From Paenibacillus sp. 1781tsa1 (GTDB taxonomy: Bacteria; Bacillota; Bacilli; Paenibacillales; Paenibacillaceae), in NCBI RefSeq assembly GCF_024159265.1, contig NZ_JAMYWY010000001.1:186001-250000 (forward strand): 64,000 bases of DNA, given 5' to 3'. Under the pieces are notes generated by a model. That model ran no database searches, was not told where the DNA came from, and saw only the letters and a program-made list of their open reading frames with translations. Position numbers and translations under genes: made by a program. Shown one piece after another: positions 1 to 11,971 of this stretch (positions are counted from its first letter, which is position 1; every line of letters starts with the position of its first letter).

Positions 1-1
1 C

Positions 2-100
2 AAAGCTGCTGCTATACATTCCGTGTTGCGATTTGGTCAGGAAGATATTCTGATTATTGATGAGGCTGCTGCCGAAGTCATCGTTGCTGAAATGGAATAA
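2..100 (+). CDS. cggR: CggR-type central glycolytic regulator, C-terminal end (partial)
   Basis: Only the last 32 codons are in the window, in the frame starting at base 2 and ending in TAA at 98-100. The peptide ends in ...EDILIIDEAAAEVIVAEME. This fits the C-terminus of a SorC/DeoR-family sugar-phosphate-binding repressor. The main support is position: in Bacillus-type genomes cggR lies directly upstream of gapA and represses the cggR-gapA-pgk-tpiA-gpmI-eno transcript until fructose-1,6-bisphosphate accumulates. The DNA-binding domain and its operator lie outside the window, so the call rests on synteny and a short tail. Confidence 0.7.
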   Translation, partial: KAAAIHSVLRFGQEDILIIDEAAAEVIVAEME

Positions 101-125
101 GGTTTTACTTCGCTTACTTTGCAAC

Positions 126-158
126 ACAACTATTGTTGTCTTGACGGACTTCACCGTC
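126..158 (+). promoter_or_regulatory. Tandem hairpins in the cggR-gapA junction (possible mRNA processing site)
   Basis: Two small perfect hairpins lie side by side in the 116-nt gap before gapA. The first is ACAAC-TATT-GTTGT (126-139) and the second is GACGG-ACTTCA-CCGTC (143-158). In B. subtilis the cggR-gapA transcript is cleaved near this junction, and a 5' stem-loop stabilises the gapA part. The equivalent position suggests the same role here. No good sigma-A promoter was seen in the gap, which fits processing rather than a separate promoter. The function is inferred. Confidence 0.45.
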
Positions 159-216
159 TGTCTTGAATATATAAGTTTCATAAAAAAATTAATCAAAACT
201 TGGGAGGAACTTACTC

Positions 217-1224
217 ATGATTAAAGTAGGTATTAACGGTTTTGGACGTATTGGACGCTTGGCATTCCGCCGTATTCAAAATGTAGAGGGCATTGAAGTA
301 GTAGCAATCAACGACTTGACTGACGCTAAAATGCTGGCTCATTTGCTCAAATATGATACAACTCAAGGTCGCTTCGATGGCGATGTTGAAGTACATGATG
401 GCTTCTTCAAAGTGAACGGCAAAGAAGTTAAAGTATTGGCTAACCGTAACCCGGAAGAACTTCCTTGGGGCGACCTGGGCGTAGATATCGTTCTGGAATG
501 TACTGGTTTCTTCACAACTAAAGAAGCAGCTGAGAAACACTTGAAAGGTGGAGCTAAGAAAGTTGTTATCTCCGCACCAGCTACTGGCGACATGAAAACC
601 ATCGTTTACAACGTAAACCATGAAATCCTCGACGGTACTGAAACTGTAATCTCCGGCGCATCTTGCACAACGAACTGCCTGGCACCTATGGCAAAAACAC
701 TGCAAGACAAATTCGGAATCGTTCAAGGTTTGATGACTACAATTCACGCTTACACTGGCGACCAAAACACATTGGATGCTCCACACCCTAAAGGTGACTT
801 CCGTCGTGCTCGCGCAGCAGCTGAAAACATCATCCCTAACACAACGGGTGCTGCTAAAGCAATCGGTCTGGTAATTCCAGAACTGCAAGGCAAATTGGAT
901 GGTGCAGCTCAACGTGTACCAGTAGCTACTGGTTCCCTGACTGAGCTCGTAACTGTTCTGGGTAAAAAAGTTACTGCTGAAGAAGTTAACGCAGTAATGA
1001 AAGAAGCTTCCGACCCACAAACTTTCGGATACACTGAAGACGAAATCGTATCTTCTGACATCCAAGGTATCACTTTCGGTTCCCTGTTTGATGCAACTCA
1101 AACTAAAGTTCTGACTGTTGGCGACCAACAATTGGTTAAAACTGTAGCTTGGTATGACAATGAAATGTCCTACACTGCACAATTGGTTCGCACTTTGGAG
1201 CACTTTGCAAAAATGATTAAGTAA
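217..1224 (+). CDS. gapA: Glyceraldehyde-3-phosphate dehydrogenase, NAD-dependent glycolytic type
   Basis: This 335-aa cytosolic enzyme oxidises glyceraldehyde-3-phosphate to 1,3-bisphosphoglycerate with NAD+ and phosphate. The N-terminal Rossmann motif [10 protein letters not shown] is at residues 5-14. The catalytic Cys150 sits in the [12 protein letters not shown] signature, and His177 in [10 protein letters not shown] completes the catalytic pair. The NDL motif near residues 32-34, and the close match of the C-terminal half to GapA rather than GapB, favour the glycolytic NAD enzyme. The start is set by GGGAGGA at 202-208. It is the second gene of the glycolytic operon and is followed by a strong hairpin. 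Length is standard and nothing is unusual. Confidence 0.97.
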   Translation: MIKVGINGFGRIGRLAFRRIQNVEGIEVVAINDLTDAKMLAHLLKYDTTQGRFDGDVEVHDGFFKVNGKEVKVLANRNPEELPWGDLGVDIVLECTGFFTTKEAAEKHLKGGAKKVVISAPATGDMKTIVYNVNHEILDGTETVISGASCTTNCLAPMAKTLQDKFGIVQGLMTTIHAYTGDQNTLDAPHPKGDFRRARAAAENIIPNTTGAAKAIGLVIPELQGKLDGAAQRVPVATGSLTELVTVLGKKVTAEEVNAVMKEASDPQTFGYTEDEIVSSDIQGITFGSLFDATQTKVLTVGDQQLVKTVAWYDNEMSYTAQLVRTLEHFAKMIK

Positions 1225-1240
1225 TATCTGCAATAACATA

Positions 1241-1272
1241 GAGCGGAAACAGATGCTATATTGTTTCCGCTC
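1241..1272 (+). terminator. Hairpin between gapA and pgk (attenuator or stability element)
   Basis: A perfect 10-bp stem GAGCGGAAAC/GTTTCCGCTC (1241-1250 with 1263-1272) has a 12-nt loop and is followed by TTTATATA. The T-run is weak, so it is probably a partial terminator or a 3'-protecting hairpin that raises gapA mRNA above that of the downstream genes. A second small hairpin, AAGGG/CCCTT, follows near 1320-1336. Confidence 0.6.
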
Positions 1273-1375
1273 TTTATATATCAATATTTTGCAAATTTCT
1301 CAAAAACACCAGGATTGACAAGGGATTTTAGCCCTTGATCGGTCCACCAAATACATGGGTGCGGAGGAAATACAG

Positions 1376-2557
1376 ATGAACAAAAAAAGTGTACGCGATA
1401 TCGAATTGACAGGAAAACGGGCTTTTGTACGTGTAGATTTTAATGTGCCGCTCGAAGATGGTAAAATTACAGATGACAAACGTATTCGTGCAACGCTTCC
1501 TACAATCAACTTCTTGATTGAAAAAGGCGCTAAAGTCATTTTGGCAAGCCACATGGGTCGTCCTAACGGCGAAGTGGTTGAATCCTTGCGTTTGACTCCA
1601 GCAGCGGAGCGTTTGTCTGAATTGTTGGGTAAAACAGTCGTGAAAGCTGACGATTCTGTTGGTGACGCTGTTAAAGCTCAAATCGCTGAACTGAACAACG
1701 GCGACGTACTGTTGCTTGAAAACGTTCGTTTCCACGCAGGCGAAGAGAAAAACGATCCGGAACTGGCAAAACAATTTGCTGAACTGGCTGACGTTTTCGT
1801 TAACGATGCGTTTGGCGCGGCTCACAGAGCACACGCTTCGACTGAAGGAATCGCTCACTTGCTTCCAGCAGTGTCTGGTTTGTTGATGGAAAAAGAACTT
1901 GAAGTGTTGGGTAAAGCAATCTCCAACCCTGAGCGTCCTTTCACAGCAATCATTGGCGGATCCAAAGTTAAAGACAAAATCGATGTAATCGACAACTTGC
2001 TGAACATTGCAGACAACGTGATCATCGGTGGTGGTCTGACTTACACGTTCCTCAAAGCACAAGGACATGAAATTGGACAGTCCTTGCTGGATGACTCCAA
2101 ACTTGATGTTGCTCTCGGTTTCATCGAAAAAGCGAAAAAATTGGGCAAAAACTTCTACCTGCCGGTAGATATCGTAGTGTCTGACGATTTCAGCGCAAAA
2201 GCCAACACACAAATCGTTGATATCGATGGTATCCCAGCAGATTGGGAAGGAATCGACATCGGTCCTAAAACACGTGAGATCTATGCTGACGTAATCAAAA
2301 ACTCCAAATTGGTTGTATGGAATGGACCAATGGGCGTATTTGAAATCGAGCCATTCTCCCACGGTACTCGTGCAGTAGCGGAAGCTTGCGCTGAGACAGA
2401 AGCTTACACTGTAATTGGTGGCGGTGACTCCGCAGCAGCAGCTGAGAAGTTTAAATTGGCTGACAAGATGAACCACATCTCTACAGGTGGCGGAGCATCG
2501 CTCGAGTTCATGGAAGGTAAAGTACTTCCAGGCGTAGTGGCATTGAACGACAAGTAA
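1376..2557 (+). CDS. pgk: Phosphoglycerate kinase
   Basis: The 393-aa enzyme transfers the acyl phosphate of 1,3-bisphosphoglycerate to ADP and makes ATP in the cytosol. The N-terminal substrate domain shows [15 protein letters not shown] and a central GGSKVKDKI follow, and the C-terminal nucleotide domain has NGPMGVFE and the glycine-rich [10 protein letters not shown]. An in-frame ATG exists 21 nt upstream at 1355, but GCGGAGG at 1361-1367 is correctly placed for the ATG at 1376. That start also gives the family N-terminus [11 protein letters not shown]. The gene is third in the glycolytic operon, with tpiA 36 nt downstream. Confidence 0.97.
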   Translation: MNKKSVRDIELTGKRAFVRVDFNVPLEDGKITDDKRIRATLPTINFLIEKGAKVILASHMGRPNGEVVESLRLTPAAERLSELLGKTVVKADDSVGDAVKAQIAELNNGDVLLLENVRFHAGEEKNDPELAKQFAELADVFVNDAFGAAHRAHASTEGIAHLLPAVSGLLMEKELEVLGKAISNPERPFTAIIGGSKVKDKIDVIDNLLNIADNVIIGGGLTYTFLKAQGHEIGQSLLDDSKLDVALGFIEKAKKLGKNFYLPVDIVVSDDFSAKANTQIVDIDGIPADWEGIDIGPKTREIYADVIKNSKLVVWNGPMGVFEIEPFSHGTRAVAEACAETEAYTVIGGGDSAAAAEKFKLADKMNHISTGGGASLEFMEGKVLPGVVALNDK

Positions 2558-3346
<789 letters not shown>

Positions 3347-3347
3347 G

Positions 3348-4892
3348 ATGACAGCTCCAAAACCTGTAGCACTGATCATCATGGATGGCTTCGGTCTGCG
3401 TAACACGGTGGAAGGCAACGCGGTAGCGCAAGCCAAGAAACCGAACTATGACCGTTTTATGAGCCAATTCCCACATACAACGCTCACTGCTTGCGGTGAA
3501 GCTGTAGGTTTGCCAGAAGGGCAAATGGGAAATTCCGAGGTAGGTCACCTGAACATTGGTGCCGGCCGGATCGTATACCAGGATTTGACCCGTATCTCCA
3601 AATCCATTCGTGACGGCGAATTCTACGACAATGAGACACTTGTCAAAGCGGTTCGCGAAGCGAAACAAAACGGTAAAAAGCTTCATCTCTACGGCTTGTT
3701 GTCCGATGGCGGCGTACATAGTCACATCGACCACCTGTTCGCTATGCTGGATCTAGCCAAAAAAGAAGGAATGAATGATGTATATATTCATGCTTTCATG
3801 GATGGCCGTGATGTTATGCCAGACAGTGGTAAAGACTTCATGCAGAAGCTGATCGCCAAGATTGAAGAAGTCGGTGTAGGACAAATCGCAACGGTTCAAG
3901 GTCGCTATTACGCGATGGACCGTGACAAACGTTGGGAACGGGTGGAGAAATCATACCGCGCCATCGTTTATGGAGATGGACCGAAATACACTGACCCACT
4001 CAAAGCGGTTGAAGAATCGTATGAGAAATCCGTATTTGATGAATTCGTTGAACCAACGGTTATCGTCAAAGCGGATGGTGAGCCGGTAGGTTTGGTAGAG
4101 AGCGGCGATTCCGTTATCTTCCTTAACTTCCGTCCTGACCGTGCAATCCAGCTGTCGCAAGTATTCACGAACCAGGACTTCCGCGGTTTCGATCGTGGTC
4201 CGAAGTTCCCTGTGGGCTTGCACTTTGTTTGCTTGACTTTGTTCAGTGAAACGGTTGAAGGTTATGTGGCTTATTCGCCGAAGAACCTCGACAACACCCT
4301 GGGTGAAGTTCTGGTACAAAACAATAAGAAACAACTGCGTATTGCAGAAACGGAGAAATACCCGCACGTTACCTTCTTCTTCAGCGGCGGTCGTGATGTG
4401 GAGCTTCCGGGCGAAACTCGCGTACTGATCAACTCACCAAAAGTTGCAACATATGATCTGCAACCAGAGATGAGCGCGTATGAAGTGGCTGACGCATGTG
4501 TTCGCGAGATCGAAGCAGACAAACATGACGCCATCATTCTGAACTTCGCAAACCCTGACATGGTTGGTCACTCCGGTATGCTGGAGCCTACCATCAAAGC
4601 GGTTGAAGTAACAGATGAATGCATGGGCCGTGTTGTGGATGCAGTACTTGCCAAAGGCGGCGTTGTACTGATCACTGCGGATCATGGTAACGCGGATATG
4701 GTGTTCGATGAGCAAGGACGTCCGTTCACAGCTCATACAACGAACCCGGTTCCATTCATCGTTACAGATGCCAATGTAACCCTGCGTGAAGGCGGAATCC
4801 TGGCGGATATCGCGCCAACGATCCTTGACCTGATGCAGTTGCCTAAACCGGAAGAAATGACAGGTACATCTGTCATCGCTACCCGTAAATAA
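3348..4892 (+). CDS. gpmI: 2,3-bisphosphoglycerate-independent phosphoglycerate mutase
   Basis: The 514-aa Mn2+-dependent enzyme converts 3- to 2-phosphoglycerate through a phosphoserine intermediate. The alkaline-phosphatase-type fold begins with LIIMDGFGL, where Asp13 is a metal ligand. The catalytic Ser63 lies in [14 protein letters not shown]. The C-terminal metal site shows ADHGNADMV and TAHTTNPVP. The reading frame is open further upstream into tpiA, but GAGGGGG just before the tpiA stop and the conserved N-terminus select the ATG at 3348. Length matches the Bacillus enzyme. It is followed by a 239-nt leader that holds copy 1 of the structured repeat and then eno. Confidence 0.97.
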   Translation: MTAPKPVALIIMDGFGLRNTVEGNAVAQAKKPNYDRFMSQFPHTTLTACGEAVGLPEGQMGNSEVGHLNIGAGRIVYQDLTRISKSIRDGEFYDNETLVKAVREAKQNGKKLHLYGLLSDGGVHSHIDHLFAMLDLAKKEGMNDVYIHAFMDGRDVMPDSGKDFMQKLIAKIEEVGVGQIATVQGRYYAMDRDKRWERVEKSYRAIVYGDGPKYTDPLKAVEESYEKSVFDEFVEPTVIVKADGEPVGLVESGDSVIFLNFRPDRAIQLSQVFTNQDFRGFDRGPKFPVGLHFVCLTLFSETVEGYVAYSPKNLDNTLGEVLVQNNKKQLRIAETEKYPHVTFFFSGGRDVELPGETRVLINSPKVATYDLQPEMSAYEVADACVREIEADKHDAIILNFANPDMVGHSGMLEPTIKAVEVTDECMGRVVDAVLAKGGVVLITADHGNADMVFDEQGRPFTAHTTNPVPFIVTDANVTLREGGILADIAPTILDLMQLPKPEEMTGTSVIATRK

Positions 4893-4940
4893 TTCGTTTT
4901 AATAGGTTGTCGAATAAGACAGAGTGGAACCTGAAACGAA

Positions 4941-5058
4941 GCGGGCAGAACCAATCTGAAGAAGCGTTAGCGTTCGCCTTTATCACATGATTCCAACTTA
5001 TAAAAATAAGTTCAAAGGAATCAGGGGATAACAGCGATCGGAAGATGGTACTGCGTGC
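4941..5058 (+). repeat. Structured intergenic element, copy 1 (upstream of eno)
   Basis: This is one of four related structured copies in the window. The outer stem is GCGGGCAGAACCA (4941-4953) with TGGTACTGCGTGC (5046-5058). The middle stem is TCGC-CT-TTATC (4974-4984) with GATAA-CA-GCGA (5027-5037). Above it TGATTCC pairs with GGAATCA, and the apical hairpin AACTTAT-AAAA-ATAAGTT is perfect. Its 3' end is 73 nt before the eno start, on the same strand. The upper stem differs in sequence from the other copies but keeps its pairing. Function unknown; a leader RNA or processing element is possible. Confidence 0.7.
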
Positions 5059-5116
5059 GGAGTGGCCTGGTGAAACTGAACTATTCTGAACGTATTAAAA
5101 ATAAATTCAAATTTAA

Positions 5117-6416
<1,300 letters not shown>

Positions 6417-6418
<2 letters not shown>

Positions 6419-6469
6419 GCTGGATATCCAGCTTTTACGGGCAAGTCGGGTAACCGGCTTGTCTTTTTT
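6417..6469 (+). terminator. Rho-independent terminator of the glycolytic operon
   Basis: A short palindrome AAGCTGGATATCCAGCTT (6417-6434) overlaps the eno stop. It is followed by the main terminator stem GGCAAGTCGG (6440-6449) with CCGGCTTGTC (6454-6463), 10 bp with two G-T pairs, and a run of six T (6464-6469). Confidence 0.85.
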
Positions 6470-6630
6470 ATTGAAACGGTGTAATGATACAACGTACCGA
6501 TCACGTAGATGGTGAAATTTAGGGCATTGTATGAACTGCACTACTTGTATCACAACAATAGCTATGTTACAATTAAAGTAACTGTTTTTATGGTGAGATG
6601 TTATGCCCACATGGGTAGGAGGTGGAAAGA

Positions 6631-6864
6631 ATGGATATTGCTTTGAAATTGCTGCTCGTTGTCTTCTCGATCGGTCTAATCACTGTAGTATTGCTGCAGC
6701 ACGGGAAAAGCGCTGGTTTGGCGGGTGCCATCTCCGGTGGTGCGGAACATCTTTTCGGTAAAACGAAAGCGCGCGGATTGGATCTCTTCCTGCAACGTGC
6801 AACGGTGGTACTGGGTGCAGGATTTATGATTTTGTCTATTATTGTTACGGTGGTTTCCAAGTAA
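6631..6864 (+). CDS. secG: Preprotein translocase subunit SecG
   Basis: This 77-aa integral membrane protein is the small accessory subunit of the SecYEG translocon. Two hydrophobic segments are visible, at about residues 3-22 and 53-75. They flank the conserved cytoplasmic loop with [29 protein letters not shown] at 6622 could extend the frame by three codons, but it lies inside the ribosome site. AGGAGG at 6617-6622 fits the ATG at 6631. It sits between eno and rnr, the usual Firmicute arrangement, and has its own terminator. Confidence 0.95.
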   Translation: MDIALKLLLVVFSIGLITVVLLQHGKSAGLAGAISGGAEHLFGKTKARGLDLFLQRATVVLGAGFMILSIIVTVVSK

Positions 6865-6914
6865 AATTGGAACTGCTGGGCAATGAATAGCTTAAGCTAA
6901 TGGCTTAATTGATG

Positions 6915-6947
6915 AACCTTCGTTTCGTGGAGAAACGGGGGTTTTTT
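6915..6947 (+). terminator. Rho-independent terminator after secG
   Basis: The stem AACCTTCGTTTC (6915-6926) pairs with GAAACGGGGGTT (6932-6943) through a 5-nt loop and is followed by T6. Confidence 0.85.
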
Positions 6948-7443
6948 AATAAATTCTTACGTGTCCAAACTTTCCCAAAAATAATCTAATCTAATCTAAT
7001 CTAATCTATAGACTCCATGATTTCGGTCTTCTTCTCACTTCTGTTCGGTTTTCCTTCCTTAACATGCAACACAACCCCTATCATGTATGGATATGTCCCT
7101 CGCTTATTCGTTACGCGCGAACTCACTCCCTATAATGAATGTCATGTGTACAGAAAATTTTCGGATGTAGTCCTTTGCCAGATGCGTGCAGCACGTGTAT
7201 CGCATAAAATGTCTGTAGAGGTACGTGAAAGCGTGATTTTAGAGGAGCGCCAGGCAACTGTGGTTTTTTTGCGAGGTACGGATGGGCTGGATTGAATTCG
7301 TGTATACTAGGGTATGAGATAGTATGGATGCGCGACTATACTCTTCACGACAGTGATATGATTGCATGAAAATGGTAAGAATTCCGATACATAAACAGAT
7401 GAGATCCGATTACACTTTTATGTTTCCCGAGGTGAATATATTA
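6948..7443. other. Gene-free stretch upstream of rnr with a (TAATC)5 microsatellite
   Basis: About 500 nt separate the secG terminator from the chosen rnr start. Five exact tandem copies of TAATC lie at 6982-7006. A TATACT hexamer occurs at 7303-7308 but lacks a convincing -35. Open frames here, including one at 7017-7295, have no ribosome site or recognisable protein features. No structured RNA was identified. Confidence 0.5.
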
Positions 7444-10239
7444 ATGATAACAGAACAACAATTGCTCGACTTCATGCGGGAGACCGCTTATAAACCGATG
7501 ACTTATCAGGAGTTGGAACAGCACTTCGCGATCGAAGACGCAGCTGATTTCAAAGCCTTTTTGATTATGCTAAATACGCTGGAGGAATCCGGCAAAGTTT
7601 TGCTGACTCGCAACAATCGCTATGGCATGCCAGAGCGCATGGATTTGGTACGTGGACGTTTACAGGCTCACGCCAAAGGTTTTGCTTTCCTCATTCCTGA
7701 GGATCGGGAGCACCCGGATGTGTACATTCACGCCAATGATATGAAGAGTGCGATGAATGGTGACACGGTATTGGTTAAAGTCACGTCCCAAGGCCCTTCT
7801 GGCGGTCGCCTGGAAGGTGAGATCGTCCGTATTGTTACTCGTGCTGTGACACAAGTTGTAGGGGTGTTCCAAAGCCATGAGGTGTACGGCTTCGTTATTC
7901 CGGATGATAAACGGATTAATCGCGATATTTTCATCCCGCGTACCAACTTTGCAGGGGCGGTTGATGGACAGAAGGTCGTAGCCAAGATCGTCAGCTATCC
8001 AGAAGGCCGTGCGGCAGCTGAGGGTGAAGTGATCGAGATTCTCGGTCATAAGGATGAGCCGGGTATTGATATTTTGTCCGTCATTCGCAAGCATCAGCTG
8101 CCAGAAGCTTTCCCGGATGAAGTTGTAGAAGAAGCGGAGAAAGCACCCGACTCCATCACGGATGAAGAGATTGTACAACAGGGTCGCCGTGATCTGCGCG
8201 GACTCAACATTGTCACGATTGATGGTGAAGATGCCAAGGATCTGGACGATGCTGTAAATGTAGAGAAACTGCCTAATGGTAATTACCGTCTGGGCGTTCA
8301 CATTGCCGACGTTGGTTATTATGTACAGGAGAATTCCAAGTTGGATCAGGAAGCCTATAACCGCGGATGCAGTGTGTATCTGGTGGACCGGGTTATTCCG
8401 ATGCTGCCACAGCGTCTGTCCAACGGAATCTGTAGTTTGAACCCGCAGGTAGATCGCTTGACCCTGTCTTGTGAGATGGAATTCAACGATCAGATGAAGG
8501 TTGTCAAACACGACATTTTCACGAGTGTAATCAAAACCAAAGAGCGGATGACGTATTCCAACGTTCGTAAAATCCTTGAAGGTGAAGAGCCGGAATTGCT
8601 CGAGCGTTATAAGGATCTGGTGGATGATTTTCATCTGATGAAAGAGATTGCTTTGAAACTGCGTGCGATGCGTATGCGCCGTGGGGCGGTTGACTTTGAT
8701 TTTGAAGAATCCAAAATCATTGTGGACGCAGAGTGCAAACCGATCGATATCGTGAAACGGGAGCGTTCAATTGCGGAGCAAATCATTGAAGAGTTCATGC
8801 TTGCAGCCAATGAGACGGTAGCAGAGCACTTCCACTGGTTGAAGGTTCCATTCATCTATCGTGTGCATGAAGATCCAGATCAGGAAAAACTGCAAAATTT
8901 CCTCGCCTTTGCGGCGAATTTCGGACACCAGGTCAAAGGACGTGGCAATGCAATTCATCCACGGGCCCTTCAATCGTTGCTTGAGGATATCAAAGAAACA
9001 AAAGAACAAACCGTGATCAGTACGATGATGCTTCGTTCTATGAAACAGGCGAAGTATGATTCTGAAATGTCAGGTCACTTTGGCCTCGCGGCAGAATTCT
9101 ATAGTCACTTTACGTCTCCAATTCGTCGTTATCCCGATCTCGTCATTCACCGGGTGATTCGCGAAGTCATTGAAAATAATGGTGCTTTGCCAGAGAATCG
9201 TCAGGAGTATTTGGCGGCTCGCATGTCTGATATTGCACAGCAGTCTTCGGAACGTGAACGTGTTGCGGTAGAAGCTGAGCGGGATACGGAGAAAATGAAG
9301 AAAGCCGAGTACATGCTCGATAAAGTAGGCGAAGAGTTCGAAGGCATGATCAGCAGTGTGACCAGCTTTGGTATGTTCATTGAACTGGAGAACACGGTTG
9401 AAGGCCTGATTCGTCTGAGTGCGCTCACGGACGACTATTACCATTTTGATGATCAGCATATGGCTCTGATTGGTGAACGTACCTCGAAAGTCTTCCGCAT
9501 CGGGGATGAAGTGAAGATTCGTGTGGCACGTGTAAGTATGGAAGAGTATACGATTGATTTTGAAATGGTGGATATGAAACCTCGCGGTGAACGTCCTGGC
9601 GGCTTCGGTGGCGGACGTGGCGGTAAAGGTGGACGTCCTGGTAGCGGAGGAGGACGCGGCGGTGCCAAGGGTGGACCGGGCGGTTTCAGCGGTTCGCGTG
9701 GCGGCAAAGGCAGCTCAGCCAGTGCTGGAGGCAACCGTGGTGGCCGATCAACGGAAGAGAGCAGCAAAGGTGGACGTGGCGGTCGCAGCGGAGCAGCGAG
9801 TACAGGTACGGGCGCAGGCTCATCCGGTGGCTACGCAGGTAAAGGCGGCGGCAAACCGAAAGGTGAGCGTCGTGCTGGTGATGCTGGCGGATCAACTGGC
9901 CGGGGCAAAGGCGCGGTGAGCTTTGGTTTTGGCTCGGGTAAAGGCGGTTATAGCTCTACATCGGGTGGATCGGAAAGTGGTCCAACTGGTGGACAAGGAA
10001 GTGGCCTGAACAGCGGCAGCGGTCGCGGTGAAGGAAGCTTTAAGTCCGGCAAGGGCGGCGGTAAAGGTGGCAAAGGCGGAAGTGGACGTAAGAACACTTC
10101 GCCGAGCGGCGTATTTATTGGAGAGAATGCAACTCCTGGTGGCGCTCAGGAAGGCGGAGCACCACGACGCAAGCGGAAGAAGAGTAAAGGTGCTGCTGGT
10201 AACGGCACGGCAGCTTTTGTACGGAAAAAGAAAAAATAA
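7444..10239 (+). CDS. rnr: Ribonuclease R (VacB/RNase II family) with an unusually long Gly-rich tail
   Basis: This 3'-5' exoribonuclease degrades structured RNA and, with SmpB-tmRNA, non-stop mRNAs. From ATG 7444 it is 931 aa, against roughly 780 in B. subtilis. Domains in order: an N-terminal helix-turn-helix-like region, cold-shock OB folds, the RNB catalytic domain with the Asp cluster in [14 protein letters not shown], and an S1 domain ([20 protein letters not shown]). A low-complexity tail of about 200 residues, rich in Gly, Ser, Lys and Arg, follows and ends in lysines. The frame is open to 7366, but GAGGTG at 7429-7434 supports 7444. It lies upstream of smpB and ssrA, which are functional partners. 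Confidence 0.93.
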   Translation: MITEQQLLDFMRETAYKPMTYQELEQHFAIEDAADFKAFLIMLNTLEESGKVLLTRNNRYGMPERMDLVRGRLQAHAKGFAFLIPEDREHPDVYIHANDMKSAMNGDTVLVKVTSQGPSGGRLEGEIVRIVTRAVTQVVGVFQSHEVYGFVIPDDKRINRDIFIPRTNFAGAVDGQKVVAKIVSYPEGRAAAEGEVIEILGHKDEPGIDILSVIRKHQLPEAFPDEVVEEAEKAPDSITDEEIVQQGRRDLRGLNIVTIDGEDAKDLDDAVNVEKLPNGNYRLGVHIADVGYYVQENSKLDQEAYNRGCSVYLVDRVIPMLPQRLSNGICSLNPQVDRLTLSCEMEFNDQMKVVKHDIFTSVIKTKERMTYSNVRKILEGEEPELLERYKDLVDDFHLMKEIALKLRAMRMRRGAVDFDFEESKIIVDAECKPIDIVKRERSIAEQIIEEFMLAANETVAEHFHWLKVPFIYRVHEDPDQEKLQNFLAFAANFGHQVKGRGNAIHPRALQSLLEDIKETKEQTVISTMMLRSMKQAKYDSEMSGHFGLAAEFYSHFTSPIRRYPDLVIHRVIREVIENNGALPENRQEYLAARMSDIAQQSSERERVAVEAERDTEKMKKAEYMLDKVGEEFEGMISSVTSFGMFIELENTVEGLIRLSALTDDYYHFDDQHMALIGERTSKVFRIGDEVKIRVARVSMEEYTIDFEMVDMKPRGERPGGFGGGRGGKGGRPGSGGGRGGAKGGPGGFSGSRGGKGSSASAGGNRGGRSTEESSKGGRGGRSGAASTGTGAGSSGGYAGKGGGKPKGERRAGDAGGSTGRGKGAVSFGFGSGKGGYSSTSGGSESGPTGGQGSGLNSGSGRGEGSFKSGKGGGKGGKGGSGRKNTSPSGVFIGENATPGGAQEGGAPRRKRKKSKGAAGNGTAAFVRKKKK

Positions 10240-10348
10240 AGCTAACGTAACTTGGAGAGTTGGATTACATTCTTCCTCTAGGTTATGCTTTAGAAAATAA
10301 TCACTTCCGTTGTGTGTTGTTTCGCACAGTCTGAAAGTGGTGTAATGA

Positions 10349-10374
10349 GGAGGGGCGGCAGAGGTCGCCTCTTT
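10349..10374 (+). terminator. Probable rho-independent terminator after rnr
   Basis: GGAGGGGCG (10349-10357) pairs with CGCCTCTTT (10366-10374), 9 bp with three G-T pairs. It is followed by the T-rich CTTGATTTT. It overlaps the -35 of the smpB promoter. Confidence 0.55.
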
Positions 10375-10375
10375 C

Positions 10376-10404
10376 TTGATTTTAACAGCCGTACTTGCTA
10401 CAAT
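10376..10404 (+). promoter_or_regulatory. Sigma-A promoter of smpB
   Basis: TTGATT (10376-10381) and TACAAT (10399-10404) are spaced 17 bp apart. The TG dinucleotide one base before the -10 makes it an extended -10 promoter. It lies 90 nt upstream of the smpB start. Confidence 0.75.
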
Positions 10405-10494
10405 TAAGGTCTGGCACGTGGTACCTTGGTGCAACAATGGGTGCGCTGCTATAGAGCATGGTACCGGCTTATTTTACGGAGAAGGAGTGAGGAC

Positions 10495-10977
10495 ATGGGC
10501 AAGAATGATGGACAGAGTAAAGTGCTCGCACAGAATAAAAAGGCTTCCCATGACTACTTCATTGAAGATACGTATGAAGCGGGCATGGTGCTTACCGGAA
10601 CGGAGATCAAATCTCTTCGTAACGGCCGTGCGAATATTGGTGATGCATTTGCCACGATTCGAAACGGTGAGATTCATATTCATAATATGCATATTAGTCC
10701 TTTTGAACAAGGAAACCGAAATAATCCGCTCGATCCGACACGTACGCGCAAGTTGTTAATGCATAAAGTGCAGATTCACAAGCTGCTCGGGCTGTCGAAA
10801 CAGGATGGGTACAGCATTGTGCCGCTGAAAATTTATATCCGCAACGGCTATGCGAAGCTTTTGCTTGGACTGGGTAAAGGTAAGAAGCAGTTTGATAAAC
10901 GGGAGACTGCAGCCAAGCGGGATGCACAACGTGATATCCAACGGGTACTGCGCGAGAAACAGAAGGTTGCACGTTAA
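10495..10977 (+). CDS. smpB: SsrA-binding protein SmpB
   Basis: This 160-aa OB-fold protein binds the tRNA-like domain of tmRNA and delivers it to stalled ribosomes for trans-translation. Recognisable parts are [30 protein letters not shown] near the N-terminus, the central [25 protein letters not shown], and the basic C-terminal tail [26 protein letters not shown]. The tail enters the ribosomal decoding centre. The frame is open to 10426, but AGAAGGAG at 10480-10487 marks the ATG at 10495. ssrA, its RNA partner, lies about 590 nt downstream and rnr lies upstream. Confidence 0.97.
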   Translation: MGKNDGQSKVLAQNKKASHDYFIEDTYEAGMVLTGTEIKSLRNGRANIGDAFATIRNGEIHIHNMHISPFEQGNRNNPLDPTRTRKLLMHKVQIHKLLGLSKQDGYSIVPLKIYIRNGYAKLLLGLGKGKKQFDKRETAAKRDAQRDIQRVLREKQKVAR

Positions 10978-10978
10978 G

Positions 10979-11002
10979 TGGAGCGCTGGGCGTGAAGCTC
11001 CA
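10979..11002 (+). terminator. Hairpin after smpB
   Basis: TGGAGC (10979-10984) pairs with GCTCCA (10997-11002) and is followed by TTTT. It is a modest terminator immediately after the smpB stop. Confidence 0.45.
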
Positions 11003-11564
11003 TTTTAGGTGTATAAGTTAGTTTTTTCGTGATGGAGTTAGGAAGGTTGCTGTTCGAGTTAAGGAGTCTCAGTGTTTGTCCTGTAATGGGCAAGATTGAG
11101 GCTTTTTATTTGTATTAGCGAAGGTAATTAGATGAGGTTGTTGAAGTGTGCTGTGAACTGAATTTTTGTGATATGTGTAGAAGAAGTAAGTAGGAGCATG
11201 GAATATGGCGTAGTGATGAATCAAAATTACTCGCTCTTGCGTAGTTTGCCTGAATCGTGGGTAAAATACTTAGGTGCCGTTGTTCGTGATCCGATCTGGG
11301 TAAACTTTACTTCCGAATGGTGACGCGGTATAATATGTAGACGATTGAGCCTGTTGTATTGGATAACTTTGTACACATGCTCAGCCTGCTGGAATGTCTT
11401 CCAGCAATCTGTACTATTTCGGCTTGCTGCTCTATGTTATGATTACTCATGTAGCAGACAGGAATGCCGAGTTTGAAAGAAGCATCTTTTTACCTTGGAG
11501 GAAAAAGATGTGCAGCACCTTTGCTCCGTATTCACGGATTAATCCTGGAGCCCTTCTTATATGA
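11003..11564. other. smpB-ssrA intergenic stretch: one terminator and one promoter-like site
   Basis: About 560 nt carry no convincing gene. A two-part hairpin (GTCTCA 11066-11071 with TGAGGC 11097-11102, and TTGTCC 11076-11081 with GGGCAA 11088-11093) followed by T5 looks like a terminator. TTTACT (11307-11312) and TATAAT (11330-11335), 17 bp apart, form a plausible promoter for ssrA about 220 nt upstream of the mature 5' end. That would imply a 5' leader removed by processing. Confidence 0.5.
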
Positions 11565-11926
11565 GGGGGCGTTTATGGATTCGACGGGGATAGTTCGAGC
11601 ATGGGTAGCGGGTAGTGGGGACGCGTCCGCTTCATCAACGCTAAAGCCTATTAAACGGCAAACAACAAACAAACTACGCTTTCGCAGCCTAAGAAACTGT
11701 GTGCGTGCTTCTAACCTGCATCGCCCATGTGACAGGATTAGGGGCTAACAAGTAGTGGGATACGCTGTCACATCTCCGCCTGGGGTGTGCTGAAGAAGAC
11801 AATCAGGCTGACCCAACGTATAGCCGGTTACGGGGCGATACTCGGGTGACATCAAAACTGTGACTACACCCGTAGAAGCTTATGTGTCGTTATCTTCGGA
11901 CAGGGGTTCGACTCCCCTCGCCTCCA
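11565..11926 (+). ncRNA. ssrA: Transfer-messenger RNA (tmRNA)
   Basis: The 362-nt RNA rescues stalled ribosomes. The 5' end GGGGGCGTTTATGGATTCGA and the 3' end form the tRNA-like domain: GGGGGCG (11565-11571) pairs with CGCCTCC (11919-11925), and the T-arm GGGGTTCGACTCCCC is intact. The tag frame starts at 11657 and stops at TAA 11690-11692. It encodes GKQQTNYAFAA, a typical degradation tag ending in hydrophobic-Ala-Ala. The 3' CCA is not encoded (the genome reads ATTA), so it must be added after processing. The last ~90 nt are duplicated at 12778-12867. Confidence 0.97.
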
Positions 11927-11939
11927 TTAGAGTCAAGAA

Positions 11940-11971
11940 ACCATCAACCAGTAATCTGGTTGGTGGTTTTT
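11940..11971 (+). terminator. Terminator of ssrA
   Basis: ACCATCAACCAG (11940-11951) pairs with CTGGTTGGTGGT (11956-11967), 12 bp with one T-G pair and a TAAT loop, followed by a T-run. Confidence 0.9.

Noticed and set aside
211..1284. 357-aa open frame antisense to gapA
   Set aside because: Mirror frame of a highly expressed, codon-biased gene; Cys/Phe/Ser-rich translation with no domain and no ribosome site.
1315..1343. TTGACA upstream of pgk as a promoter
   Set aside because: No acceptable -10 at 16-19 bp; the hexamer forms part of a small hairpin.
7017..7295. 92-aa frame upstream of rnr
   Set aside because: No ribosome site, no domain, begins just after a microsatellite; treated as non-coding.
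11464..11748. 94-aa frame overlapping ssrA
   Set aside because: It covers the conserved 5' part of tmRNA; the region is explained by the RNA gene.
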